From Pandoraea pnomenusa (lineage in GTDB: Bacteria; Pseudomonadota; Gammaproteobacteria; Burkholderiales; Burkholderiaceae): a stretch of DNA of 64,000 bases. The DNA lies in NCBI RefSeq assembly GCF_000767615.3, contig NZ_CP009553.3, positions 4,898,001-4,962,000 of the forward strand, in the 5' to 3' direction. Below are positions 9,758 to 20,056 of the stretch, piece by piece; the stretch's first letter is position 1, and each line of letters opens with the position of its first letter. Under the pieces are notes generated by a model that was not told the DNA's origin, did not search any database, and saw nothing but the letters and a program-made list of their open reading frames with translations. Position numbers and translations under genes: made by a program.

Positions 9758-9994
9758 GATCCGTCGTCTGCGTTTGCAGCGACGCGCAAGATACGAATTT
9801 CGGGATAAAAAAAGGGCAAAATTGCAGTGCCGTCCGCATGGCGAAGCGCACTTTGGCCATGTCGTCACCTGCCGCAACCCCGCGCGGGGTATCGTGTCGA
9901 ACCCTTGCCGGGCAACGATCGGACGCCTCAGCTGCGTTGGCTGGCCGCGATAAACGGTGTTAGAGTTGCGCCAGCGTTATGGACCGTCTCCGAT

Positions 9995-10009
9995 GCACCA
10001 CCTTGCACC
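9995..10009. promoter_or_regulatory. Imperfect NtrC-like site
   Basis: GCACCACCTTGCACC keeps the left half of the NtrC consensus (GCACCA-N3-TGGTGC) and half of the right. It lies 52 bases from the perfect site, about five helical turns. Confidence 0.35.
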
Positions 10010-10046
10010 GGTCAGACCGGCACGACGCAGCACACTGACGGTGCAG

Positions 10047-10061
10047 GCACCACGTTGGTGC
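10047..10061. promoter_or_regulatory. Perfect NtrC-type binding palindrome
   Basis: GCACCACGTTGGTGC matches GCACCA-N3-TGGTGC, the enteric NtrC site, in every arm position. It is about 320 bases upstream of the predicted sigma-54 start, within enhancer range, and 25 bases before the ubiK start. Confidence 0.7.
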
Positions 10062-10085
10062 GAACAAATGGAGAGAGGAAGGCTT

Positions 10086-10334
10086 ATGAAACCGAACGAG
10101 ATCCTGCAAGACATGCAAGCCAAGGTGAGCGACCTGCTCAGGCAATCGCCCGCGAAGGATATCGAGCGCAACGTCAAAAGCCTTCTCAATCAGGGCTTCA
10201 ACCGTCTCGATCTGGTGACTCGGGAGGAGTTCGACGTTCAGGCGCAGGTGCTCGCGCGCACGCGCGAGAAACTCGAAGCGCTCGAGAAGCGCGTGGCCGA
10301 ACTCGAAAGCCTGCGCGGCGAAGCGCAGGACTGA
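10086..10334 (+). CDS. ubiK: Ubiquinone biosynthesis accessory factor UbiK (YqiC/BMFP family)
   Basis: An 82-residue protein starting MKPNEILQDMQAKVSDLLRQ behind a GAGAGGAAGG ribosome site. It has an amphipathic N-terminal half and a coiled coil from about residue 45 to 78 (VLARTREKLEALEKRVAELE), as in the membrane-fusogenic BMFP family. The E. coli homologue helps UbiJ assemble the aerobic ubiquinone pathway (family knowledge). The ATG at 10086 is chosen although the frame stays open further upstream, because the upstream part lacks family similarity. A terminator follows at 10346-10372. Confidence 0.9.
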   Translation: MKPNEILQDMQAKVSDLLRQSPAKDIERNVKSLLNQGFNRLDLVTREEFDVQAQVLARTREKLEALEKRVAELESLRGEAQD

Positions 10335-10644
10335 CGACCCGAAACGGGGCGCTGCGGCGCCCCTTGTCGTTTCTGGCCCGGCGCCAAGGCGTCGGCCAGC
10401 GGTTTGCGCGTCCCTGCCTCTGCCTCTGCTCCCGCCGGGTGCCCCCCCCGGACATTCGCCGAAATTGCGCCTCGACGGTCGGAATCGTCCTAGGTTCGAC
10501 ACTGACGCTTCCGACACCCCCGCACCCCTTCTCCGAAAACCGCCCCCCAGGCCACATTTGCGCGGTGCGGCCATTGCGCCCGCCGCGCTCCGGGCCGACG
10601 ATCGATGCTCAGGCGATGCTTCGCAACGTTCGAAGGGGGAAGGC
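10335..10644. other. 310-base gap between ubiK and comM
   Basis: Holds the ubiK terminator at its left end and an eight-C run near 10443. No gene was recognised. The comM promoter should be here. Confidence 0.5.
10346..10372 (+). terminator. Intrinsic terminator after ubiK
   Basis: GGGGCGC (10346-10352) pairs with GCGCCCC (10357-10363), followed by the U-rich TTGTCGTTT. Confidence 0.7.
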
Positions 10645-12213
10645 ATGACATTGGCCATCGTGAGCAGCCGGGCGATTACGGGCATGGCAGCGCGCCCGGT
10701 GACGGTCGAAGTCCATCTTGCGAACGGGCTCCCTGGCCTGTCGCTGGTGGGTCTGCCCGACACCGAAGTCAAGGAAAGCCGGGAGCGGGTACGCTCGGCA
10801 TTGCAGAACAGCCGGTTCGAATTTCCGGCGCGGCGCATCACGGTCAATCTGGCGCCCGCTGACCTGCCGAAGGCATCCGGTTGTTTCGACCTGCCGATTG
10901 CGCTCGGCATTCTCGCGGCCAGTGGCCAGTTGCCCGAGGCGGGACTGCGGACGCACGAGTTCGCGGGCGAATTGTCGCTCACCGGCGAGCTGCGCCGCGT
11001 GCGTGGGGGGCTCGCCATGGCGGGCGCCATCGCCGCCGAGGCGTCGACGCGCGCGCTGGTGCTTCCCGTGGACAGCGCTCAGGAGGCGGCCCTGGTCGAA
11101 GACGCCACCGTCTTCGGCGCACGCACGTTGCTCGATGTCTGTGCGCATCTTGCCGAACCCGACGTTGCGACGCCGTTGCCGCGTGCCACCGTGCCGGGTG
11201 GGTCGATGCGGCAGGACGGCGCAGCGTTGTCGCCCTGCACCGGCGAGCGGCCGATCCCCACGGATCCGGTGGCCGATGCGCCCGATCTGTCGGACATCAA
11301 GGGGCAGGCCCCGGCTAAACGGGCACTGGAAGTGGCGGCCGCGGGCGGACATCACATTCTCTTCTATGGGCCGCCGGGCACGGGCAAGTCGATGCTGGCG
11401 ACGCGGCTCGCCGGTCTGCTTCCCGCGTTAAGCAAGGCACATGCCGTGGAATCCGCCACGCTCGCGAGCCTCAGCGCGCAGGGGTTCGACTTGCGCCACT
11501 GGGGACGCCGCCCCGTTCGCACCCCGCATCACACGGCATCGGCTGCCGCACTCGTGGGCGGCGGCAGCACGCCGCGCCCTGGCGAAATCAGCCTGGCCCA
11601 TCGCGGGGTGCTCTTTCTCGACGAATTGCCCGAATTCCAGCGGCGTGTGCTCGAAGTTCTGCGCGAACCACTCGAGCAGGGGCATGTGACCATCTCCCGT
11701 GCCGGCGGACATGCCACGTTCCCCGCCGCGTTCCAGTTGGTCGCCGCAATGAACCCGTGTCCCTGCGGCGATCTGGGGCACCCGTCGCGACGCTGTCGCT
11801 GCACGGCCGACGCGGTGGCGCGCTACCGCAACCGGCTCTCAGGGCCGCTGCTCGATCGCATCGACCTGCACGTGGAAGTGCCGGCGCTGAGCGCCGAGAC
11901 GTTCGCCGCCCAGGCCGACGGCGAGCGGAGTGAGGTTGTCGCATCGCGCGTCAGGCAGGCGCGGGAGTGGCAGTTGTCGCGTCAGGGGCAATTGAACTGC
12001 GCGCTGTCCGGACGGGCCCTGGAGATGCAATGCGCATTGTCGCGCGACGCCGAAGCGGTCCTGCATCGGGCCGTGGCGCAGCACCACTGGTCGGCTCGCA
12101 CCTATCATCGCGTGCTGCGTGTGGCGCGCACCGTCGCGGATCTTGCGCAATGCCAAGCCATCGATGCCCATCACGTCGCCGAAGCTGTGCAATATCGAGA
12201 GGCCCCCAGTTGA
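10645..12213 (+). CDS. comM: ComM/YifB family Mg-chelatase-like AAA+ ATPase
   Basis: 522 residues. An N-terminal Lon-like S5 fold (about 20-140, VEVHLANGLPGLSLVGLPD) is followed by an AAA+ Mg-chelatase domain with Walker A GPPGTGKS at residues 242-249, Walker B FLDELPEF near 327 and the cysteine-rich MNPCPCGDLGHPSRRCRC near 368-385, then a C-terminal domain. In naturally competent bacteria ComM is a hexameric helicase that drives branch migration of incoming DNA; elsewhere the same family is called YifB. The start MTLAIVSSRAITGM follows GGGGGAAGGC. It converges with the lipoprotein gene, whose stop is 32 bases away. Confidence 0.93.
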   Translation: MTLAIVSSRAITGMAARPVTVEVHLANGLPGLSLVGLPDTEVKESRERVRSALQNSRFEFPARRITVNLAPADLPKASGCFDLPIALGILAASGQLPEAGLRTHEFAGELSLTGELRRVRGGLAMAGAIAAEASTRALVLPVDSAQEAALVEDATVFGARTLLDVCAHLAEPDVATPLPRATVPGGSMRQDGAALSPCTGERPIPTDPVADAPDLSDIKGQAPAKRALEVAAAGGHHILFYGPPGTGKSMLATRLAGLLPALSKAHAVESATLASLSAQGFDLRHWGRRPVRTPHHTASAAALVGGGSTPRPGEISLAHRGVLFLDELPEFQRRVLEVLREPLEQGHVTISRAGGHATFPAAFQLVAAMNPCPCGDLGHPSRRCRCTADAVARYRNRLSGPLLDRIDLHVEVPALSAETFAAQADGERSEVVASRVRQAREWQLSRQGQLNCALSGRALEMQCALSRDAEAVLHRAVAQHHWSARTYHRVLRVARTVADLAQCQAIDAHHVAEAVQYREAPS

Positions 12214-12245
12214 CCGCATGACGACACGGCGGCGACCGGACGGCG

Positions 12246-12785
12246 TCACTCCAGAGTGAACGAGTCGAGAAATTGGTCGACCTGGTCCTGTGTGGGCGCT
12301 TTCGTCGCGAGGACCACGACCTGATAGACGTGATTGCCGCGCCCGACAAACCGGGCGGCGACGTAGCGCGGTGTCTTGTCGCTTGCCACGCCCTGCGCGG
12401 CGACGGCCAGTCCGGGCACGGCCGGCGCGTCGCCCGCCTGGCGCACCATCACCTGCGCCGGTTTGGCCGCGGCTTCGTTGACGTTAGCGAGCAATCCTTG
12501 CTGCAATTCGGCAAGCACCGTCTGTCGCAACGTGGCGTCGTCGGACGGCAATGTCACCACGCCCACGGCGAACAAGGCGGCGTCCACACGGGCGGCCTGC
12601 ATGCGCATGGGCAACGCACCCGATGCGAATTTGACTTCGCGGGCGTCCTGCGTCGGCTTGGCGGGATACGTCACGGCATAGCCGCCGTCCGTGTCGTGCA
12701 CCTCACGCCAGTCGTAGCGAGGGGAACAGGCGGCGAGTACCACCGCTGAGGCGAGCATCACGCAGACACGGACAACACGGTTCAT
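12246..12785 (-). CDS. Predicted lipoprotein of unknown function
   Basis: 179 residues starting MNRVVRVCVMLASAVVLAAC, a lipoprotein signal peptide with lipobox LAAC and the modified cysteine at residue 20. The mature part begins SPRYDWREVHDTDGGYAVTYPAKP and has no catalytic motif I recognise. A conserved-looking FVGRGNHVYQVVVLATKAP lies near the C-terminus. The ATG at 12783-12785 is chosen because it puts the signal peptide at the N-terminus. It is divergent from the thioredoxin-fold gene at 12896; the short shared gap should hold both promoters. Confidence 0.8.
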   Translation of the reverse strand: MNRVVRVCVMLASAVVLAACSPRYDWREVHDTDGGYAVTYPAKPTQDAREVKFASGALPMRMQAARVDAALFAVGVVTLPSDDATLRQTVLAELQQGLLANVNEAAAKPAQVMVRQAGDAPAVPGLAVAAQGVASDKTPRYVAARFVGRGNHVYQVVVLATKAPTQDQVDQFLDSFTLE

Positions 12786-12895
12786 GGACGGGAGACTTTC
12801 GAAGGACCGGGAAACGGCCATTATCCGTCATGTCGCGTCACTAACGCGCCTTGAGGCGCTCACGCATACACACCGTTCCCGGTATCATCGGCGAC

Positions 12896-13750
12896 ATGAA
12901 AAACGCATTCGCTCCCGCTCGCCCCGTCCCCGGGACCACGCGGACGCCATGGCCTCGATACGCCGTTCCGGCCTCACGCGCCCCACGTGCGGCCGATGCA
13001 ACCCATACGGCCCATGAGGACCATGAGGCCCATACGGCCCGTGCGGGCCTTGCCGCACGCACCGGGCGTCTGATGCCGGCCGTCACCCTGGCGGCGAAGG
13101 CACTCGCGGTGCTGTCGATGCTCGGCGGCGTCCCGGGTGCGGCAAACGCCGCCTCCACGCCCGGCGACGACCTGCGTTCGGTCACGTCCGGGCGAGAATC
13201 GGCGCAGCCGGGCGGCGTGACGTATCCGCGCGCAGTCTCGTCGTCTTCCGCTTCGACTGCGTCGACCGCTTTGCCCGCGTCGCCCCTCTCGCGCGACGTC
13301 AAAGCGCCCGCGCGCGAGTCCGCCGCTGTGCCGCTGGCGACGGACTTCGCCGCACACGCACAACGTGCCAAGTCACTCGACGTGCCGCTGATCGTGCTGG
13401 TGTCGCTGCGCGACTGCGTCTACTGCGGGCCCATCCGCCAACGTGAGCTCGCGCCGCTGGTGCGCAGCGGCAAGTACGAAGTGCGCGAGATCGGCATGGA
13501 CAGCACGGCGGCGGTGCGCGACTTCGATGGCTCGACCACCACCGGTGTTGCCTGGGCGCGCGCGCACGGGGCCAAGGTGTCGCCGACGGTTTTGTTCCTC
13601 GATACGAACGGACGGCCCGTTGCCGAGCCTTTGATCGGCGCTGGCCTGCCCGATTTCTACGGCGCCTACCTCGACAACGCCATCGCGCGCGGTCGAGCCC
13701 GCCTTCACGGGGGAAACGGGAATTCCGGCGCTGCTACGCGTCGAGATTGA
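12896..13750 (+). CDS. Thioredoxin-fold protein, probably periplasmic
   Basis: 284 residues if it starts at ATG 12896. The C-terminal half (about residues 155-260) is a thioredoxin-like domain with a CVYC redox pair at residues 174 and 177 and a cis-proline-like VSPTVLFLD. Residues 1-150 are low-complexity and poorly conserved in appearance. An alternative start at 13073 (MPAVTLAAKALAVLSML) would put a clean signal peptide ending ANA at the N-terminus and give a 225-residue exported protein; I consider this quite possible. The next gene encodes a second, membrane-anchored thioredoxin-like protein, so the two may act together in periplasmic thiol redox (inference). Confidence 0.8.
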   Translation: MKNAFAPARPVPGTTRTPWPRYAVPASRAPRAADATHTAHEDHEAHTARAGLAARTGRLMPAVTLAAKALAVLSMLGGVPGAANAASTPGDDLRSVTSGRESAQPGGVTYPRAVSSSSASTASTALPASPLSRDVKAPARESAAVPLATDFAAHAQRAKSLDVPLIVLVSLRDCVYCGPIRQRELAPLVRSGKYEVREIGMDSTAAVRDFDGSTTTGVAWARAHGAKVSPTVLFLDTNGRPVAEPLIGAGLPDFYGAYLDNAIARGRARLHGGNGNSGAATRRD

Positions 13751-13813
13751 TCCCAGAGAATCAGAGTAGAATCGACGTCACCCAATGAACAACCTCATCC
13801 CAACGGCTGTGTC

Positions 13814-14338
13814 ATGAGCACCTCGACCTCCCGCAAGTCTCCGCTTGGCAAGATCGTCGCTGTGGCGATCGTCGCCGTCGTCGCGATTGCCGCCTACTTC
13901 ACGTTCGCCGGTCAGAAGCGCGCCCCGGACGCCACCTTCACGCTGCTCTCGGGCCAGAAGCTCGGCACCGAGCAACTCAAGGGCAAGGTCTACCTCGTCA
14001 ATTTCTGGGCGACGAGCTGCACGACCTGCATGAAGGAAATGCCCACGATGGTGCAGACGTACGAGAAGTACAAGGGCCGGGGTCTGGAGTTCGTGGCGGT
14101 GGCCATGAGTTACGACCCGCCGATGTATGTGGTGAATTACGCGCAATCGCGTCAGTTGCCGTTCAAGGTCGCCATGGACTCGGACGGCAGCGTGGCAAAG
14201 CAGTACGGGAACGTACAGCTCACGCCCACGACCTTCGTGGTGGACCGTGACGGCAAGGTGCTCAAGCAGTACGTTGGCGAGCCGGAATACGCGGAACTCG
14301 ACAAGCTTATCGAGAAGGCGCTGGCCAAACAGGCCTGA
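13814..14338 (+). CDS. TlpA/ResA-type membrane-anchored thiol-disulfide oxidoreductase
   Basis: 174 residues. One N-terminal membrane anchor (about 13-32) is followed by a thioredoxin fold with WATSCTTC (redox cysteines 69 and 72) and a cis-proline segment LTPTTFVVDRDG. This is the architecture of TlpA/ResA/DsbE proteins, which reduce disulfides in the periplasm, for example during cytochrome c maturation. No cytochrome genes are nearby, so the client is unknown. A terminator follows at 14377-14398. Confidence 0.88.
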   Translation: MSTSTSRKSPLGKIVAVAIVAVVAIAAYFTFAGQKRAPDATFTLLSGQKLGTEQLKGKVYLVNFWATSCTTCMKEMPTMVQTYEKYKGRGLEFVAVAMSYDPPMYVVNYAQSRQLPFKVAMDSDGSVAKQYGNVQLTPTTFVVDRDGKVLKQYVGEPEYAELDKLIEKALAKQA

Positions 14339-14376
14339 CGCCCCGCGCACGGTCAGGTCACCGAGCATGAAAAGAT

Positions 14377-14398
14377 AGCGCCCTTCGGGGCGCTTTTT
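14377..14398 (+). terminator. Intrinsic terminator after the TlpA-like gene
   Basis: AGCGCCC/GGGGCGCT hairpin with a TTC-type loop, then TTTTT. On the opposite strand it is followed by ATCTTTTC, so it may also serve the converging dctD. Confidence 0.8.
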
Positions 14399-14411
14399 CG
14401 TTTTGGGCGCC

Positions 14412-15763
<1,352 letters not shown>

Positions 15764-15767
<4 letters not shown>

Positions 15768-17620
15768 GCGAGGGTTGCACTGGTGCTGCGCTGTACGCGG
15801 CGCAGCGTCACGAGGAATTCGGCACCGCCGCCGGGAACATTGCGCGCCACCAGCTGGCCGCCGTTCTCCTGCGCGATGGACGATGAAATGGCGAGTCCGA
15901 GCCCCATGCCCTGCCCGCCCTCCTTGGTACTGAAAAACGGTTCGAAAAGACGCGGCATATGTGCCTCCGAAATGCCCGGCCCATTGTCGCGCACGTAAAT
16001 GCGCACCCATTGCGCGTCGGCGTCGACATCGATCCAGATCGACGGCGGCGCATGCGTGCCCGACACGCTCAGCACGGCGTCGATGGCATTGCCCACCAAA
16101 TTGATGAGCACCTGCTCCAGACGCAAGCCTTCACAGGCGACCCGCACGTCGTCGAGACCGTCGGCGAACATGGTGGCGACCTGGATGCCGGCCAGCCGCC
16201 CGCGCAGCAACATCAGCGAATTTTCCAGCGCGCGCCGCACCGATGCCTCCGAGTCGCCGCGCCGCGCGCGTCCGGCGAACAGCCGCAGTTGTCCCGTGAT
16301 CTTGCCCATGCGATCGGTCAGCGACGCGATGGCCTCGAGGTTCTCGCGCGCCGCGTCGTGTTCACCGCGCTCGAGCAGCACGCGCGTATTGTCGGAGAAG
16401 CTGCGCAGTGCCGAGAGCGGCTGGTTGAGCTCGTGCGTGATGCCGGCGGCCATCTGTCCGAGCGCCACGAGTTTCGACGCCTGCACGAGTTCGCTCTGCG
16501 CCTCGCGCAATTCGTGCTCCGTGCGCGAGCGTTCCTGCACTTCGGTCTGCAATCGCTCGTTCGCGGATTGCAGGTCCGCCGTGCGCTCGGCCACCCGCTC
16601 GCCCAGCTCGGCGTACGCGGCCTGGAGCAGTTCTCGGCTCTTGAGCATGTCGCGCACCCGCTGGCGACGCTGATTCCAAGCCACGCCCAGCAAGCACGTG
16701 AACGCCGCCAGGCACGCCGCGGCCACCGCCGCGATCCGTGCATTGGCGATCACCTGGTCGAGCGGGGCGAAGTACATGAGCGTCCAGTTCGGCTCTCCCA
16801 GCTTGCGCTGCACGGCGAGAAAGCGCCGGCTTCTGCCCGCGCCGCGACCGTCGCGCACGGTCACCACCTCGCCGTCGGCGTCGAGCCGCTCATCCTCGTG
16901 CCATGCCAGCGGCGTGATGTGCTGGTTGTAATACTGGCGCGTGCTGTTGAGCGCCGCAGTCACCTCGGGAGAGAGCGGTGCAAGCGAGCGGTACTGCCAG
17001 CGCGGCTCCGACGACAGGAACACCACGCCGTGATCGTCGGCGACCACGACCGGCTCGGAGGCGTCGGCGCCCGCGCGCTGGAACCATTCCAGATTCAACT
17101 TGACGACGACCACGCCGCGAATCGCGCCATCCACCAGGATCGGCTGGGAAACGAAATAGCCCGGCTCGCCTGAGGTGGTGCCCACGCCGTAGAACCGGCC
17201 GAGCGCGCCCTTGATAGCGTCGATGAAATACGGGCGGAAGCGGTACTCCTGTCCGACGAATGTGGCCTTCTCGCGCCAGTTGCTCGCTGCCAGGGCGAGG
17301 CCATTGGCATCGATCACGTAGGCGGCCGAGGCCTTGGCGCGGTGGTTCACATCGAACAGATAATCGTTGGCGCGTTGCACGACCGCGCGGTCTTTGGGAT
17401 TGCGCAGCAGATCGTGCACATAGGGGTGCAGCGACAACAGGTAGGGCAGGAATTCGTAGCGGTCGACGGTGCTGCGCAGGCTTCCGGCATAGCGCTCGAC
17501 GCGCGCGCCGGCATTCACGCGCAGATCGGCCACGCCGCGCTGCCAGCTCAGGGCGTAAGTCAACCAGCAGAACAGGACGCTCGCCAACAGCATGACGACT
17601 ATCCACGACCAACGGCGCAT
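15764..17620 (-). CDS. dctB: C4-dicarboxylate sensor histidine kinase DctB
   Basis: 618 residues from the ATG at 17620: TM1 (about 5-24), a large periplasmic double-Cache sensor, TM2 (near 300), a coiled coil, a HisKA box GITHELNQPLSAL with the phosphorylated histidine, and an HATPase domain (NLVGNAIDAV, DNGPGI, GMGLGLAI). This is the DctB layout, which senses succinate, fumarate and malate outside the cytoplasm and phosphorylates DctD. The frame is open up to an ATG at 17752, adding 44 charged residues. I prefer 17620 because of a GAGAGG site and a length closer to the family. Confidence 0.93.
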
Positions 17621-17774
17621 CGGCACGGTCCTCTCGAGTTCGATGGGGACTTCGTCGCGCCGGCGATCCGGTGACCTCGCGCGCGCGTCGGCGGCACTCG
17701 CGGGCGAGTCGCGGCGGCATGCGCGGATCAGGGTGTCGTACAGGGTGGCCATTGGGGCGCTGGGTACCGAAGGA

Positions 17775-17828
17775 CCACCGGGCGGCGAAGCTCAGGCGCT
17801 ATTGTGCCTGTGCCGCGCCGCCCGGTGG
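17775..17828. repeat. 12-bp perfect inverted repeat between dctA and dctB
   Basis: CCACCGGGCGGC (17775-17786) and GCCGCCCGGTGG (17817-17828) can form a strong hairpin with a 30-base loop in the dctA-dctB transcript. There is no U-tract, so it could stabilise the dctA mRNA 3' end or be a weak terminator. Confidence 0.5.
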
Positions 17829-17920
17829 CGAACGTGGGTGTGGCAGCGGGTTTCATGTCCGGCCGGCGCCGGCGCGCGAACCGAGTCGCGCACCGCACTG
17901 GCCGCCGCTGCCGCCGGCCG

Positions 17921-19207
17921 TCAGGCCAGCTCCGGACCTTGCTTGCCAGCCATCGCGTCGGCCAGCTTCTTGCGATCGAGCTCCTTCTCCCAGGCCGACA
18001 CGACGATCGTGGCCACGCCGTTGCCGACGAGGTTCGTCAGCGCGCGGCATTCGCTCATGAAGCGGTCGATACCGAGAATCAGCACCATACCGGCCACCGG
18101 GATCGTCGGAATCACGGCGAGCGTGGCGGCCAGCGTGATGAAGCCGGCGCCGGTCACGCCCGAGGCGCCCTTCGAGGTCAGCATCGCCACGGCGAGCAGC
18201 GTGAGCTGCTGGCCCCAGGTCAGGTCGATGTTGGTGGCCTGCGCGATGAACAGCACCGCCATCGTCATGTAGATGTTCGTGCCGTCGAGGTTGAACGAGT
18301 AGCCGGTCGGAATCACCAGACCGACCACCGACTTCGAGCAACCGGCCTTCTCCATCTTTTCCATGAGGTGCGGGAGTGCGGCTTCCGACGAGCTGGTCCC
18401 CAGCACGATCAACAGTTCCTCCTTGATATAAGCGAGGTAGCGGAAGATCGAGAAGCCGGTGAACTTGGCAATCAGCCCGAGCACCACGATCACGAACAGG
18501 AACGCCGTGAGGTAGAACGTGCCCATGAGCTTGGCCAGCGGCACCAGCGAGGCGATACCGTACTTGCCGATCGTGAAGGCCATCGCACCGAAGGCGCCCA
18601 GCGGCGCCACCTTGGTGATGATGTGCACCACGCGAAAGAGCACGCCCGACACGCTGTCGATCCAGTTCGTGACCACGCGGCCACGCTCGCCGATCGCGCC
18701 CAGCGCGGCGCCGAACAGAATCGCGATCACGAGGATCTGCAGAATTTCACCCTTGGCGAACGCGTCGGTGATCGTGCTCGGAATCAGGTGAAGCAGGAAG
18801 TCGACGAACGTCTCGCCATGTGCCGCCTTCGCGGCATAGCCGGCGATCGCCTTCGGATCGAGCGAGTTGATGTCGACGTTGAAGCCCGCACCCGGCTTAA
18901 GGATGTGAGTCGCGGCCAGACCGATGATCAGCGCGAGCGTCGAGACGATCTCGAAGTAGATCAGGGCCTTGCCGCCGACGCGGCCGACCTTCTTCATGTC
19001 TTCCATGCCGGCGATGCCGGTCACGACGGTACAGAAGATCACCGGACCGATGATCATCTTGATCAGTTTGATGAACGCATCGCCGAGCGGCTTCATCTGC
19101 ACGGCAAGGTCGGGCTTGAAGTGCCCAAGCAGCACGCCGATGACGATGGCGATGAGCACCTGCACGTACAGGATGCGGTAAAAGGGTTTCTTGGTCTGGG
19201 TTTGCAT
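17921..19207 (-). CDS. dctA: C4-dicarboxylate transporter DctA
   Basis: 428-residue inner-membrane symporter of the dicarboxylate/amino acid:cation (DAACS) family for succinate, fumarate and malate with protons. It begins [20 protein letters not shown], has the re-entrant loop [13 protein letters not shown] and the substrate-binding region [13 protein letters not shown], followed by [14 protein letters not shown]. It lies upstream of dctB and dctD on the same strand. Only 44 bases separate it from the ABC ATPase gene, and no clear sigma-54 promoter could be seen there. Confidence 0.96.
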   Translation of the reverse strand: MQTQTKKPFYRILYVQVLIAIVIGVLLGHFKPDLAVQMKPLGDAFIKLIKMIIGPVIFCTVVTGIAGMEDMKKVGRVGGKALIYFEIVSTLALIIGLAATHILKPGAGFNVDINSLDPKAIAGYAAKAAHGETFVDFLLHLIPSTITDAFAKGEILQILVIAILFGAALGAIGERGRVVTNWIDSVSGVLFRVVHIITKVAPLGAFGAMAFTIGKYGIASLVPLAKLMGTFYLTAFLFVIVVLGLIAKFTGFSIFRYLAYIKEELLIVLGTSSSEAALPHLMEKMEKAGCSKSVVGLVIPTGYSFNLDGTNIYMTMAVLFIAQATNIDLTWGQQLTLLAVAMLTSKGASGVTGAGFITLAATLAVIPTIPVAGMVLILGIDRFMSECRALTNLVGNGVATIVVSAWEKELDRKKLADAMAGKQGPELA

Positions 19208-19251
19208 GTCGTTTCCTCTTCAGGCGGCGGGGCAAGCCACCGCCCTTGTTA

Positions 19252-20046
19252 TCAATCCGCGGTGACGCCGCGAATCTCGCTTTGCGCAAAGCGCATTTGC
19301 TCCTCCATCACCATCTGGGCCAACGTCTTCTTCAGTTCGTTGAATTCGCTGCCCGCCGTGTCGCGCGGACGGGGCAGATCGATGACCACGTCCTGCTTGA
19401 CGGTGCCCGGCCGGTACGTCATGACGACGACCCGGTCGGCCAGATAGATCGACTCCTCGATGCTGTGTGTGACGAAAATGATCGTCTTCTTGAATTCCTC
19501 CCAGATGCGCAGCAGCTCGTCCTGCAGCGTGCGGCGCGTGAGCGCGTCGAGCGCACCGAACGGCTCGTCCATGAGCAGGATCGGGCTGTCGAGCGCGAGC
19601 ACGCGGGCGATCGCCACGCGCTGGCGCATGCCGCCGGACAGATCGCGCGGAAACCGGTCGCGGAATTCGCGCAGGTTGAGCTTGCCGAGCAGCAGGTCCA
19701 CGCGCTCGTTGATCTCGGCGCGCTTCATGCCCTTGATCTCCAGCCCGAACGCGATGTTCTGCGCCACGGTCATCCACGGGAACAGCGCGTACTCCTGGAA
19801 CACCATGCCGCGATCCGGGCCCGGCTCGGCGGCCGCACCGGCGCGCCCGTCGATGCGGATCGTGCCCGAGCTCGGCTGCACGAAGCCTGCCAGCGCGTTG
19901 AGCAGCGTCGACTTGCCGCAACCCGAGGGGCCAAGCAGGCAGACGAACTCGCCCGCGGCGATATTCAGGTCGATGTCCTTGAGCGCGTCGACGACGCCGC
20001 CGGGAATGGGGAACTGCTTGTTGACGTGTTCGATTTCGATGAGCAT
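19252..20046 (-). CDS. ABC transporter ATP-binding protein, TauB/SsuB type
   Basis: 264 residues with Walker A GPSGCGKST, signature LSGGMRQRVAIARVL and Walker B ILLMDEPFGALD. It powers uptake together with the permease at 20057 and the binding protein at 20908. The start MLIEIEHVNKQFP at 20044-20046 follows GAGG with suitable spacing; a longer frame into the permease gene is less likely. Relatives import sulfonates, taurine, nitrate or thiamine precursors, so the substrate is not fixed by sequence. Confidence 0.9.
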   Translation of the reverse strand: MLIEIEHVNKQFPIPGGVVDALKDIDLNIAAGEFVCLLGPSGCGKSTLLNALAGFVQPSSGTIRIDGRAGAAAEPGPDRGMVFQEYALFPWMTVAQNIAFGLEIKGMKRAEINERVDLLLGKLNLREFRDRFPRDLSGGMRQRVAIARVLALDSPILLMDEPFGALDALTRRTLQDELLRIWEEFKKTIIFVTHSIEESIYLADRVVVMTYRPGTVKQDVVIDLPRPRDTAGSEFNELKKTLAQMVMEEQMRFAQSEIRGVTAD

Positions 20047-20056
20047 GTCGTTCGCC

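Larger units (their letters stand above)
9678..10085. other. 408-base divergent control region between torF and ubiK
   Basis: Contains the minus-strand sigma-54 promoter (9743-9757), an NtrC-like palindrome (10047-10061) and a poorer copy (9995-10009). The stretch between, about 9760-9990, shows no gene. Confidence 0.7.

Noticed and set aside
13073..13750. A shorter version of the thioredoxin-fold protein with a signal peptide
   Set aside because: Not listed as separate because it shares the same frame; it is given as an alternative start.
18900..19251. Sigma-54 promoter for dctA
   Set aside because: No sequence with GG and GC at the required spacing was found in the expected place.
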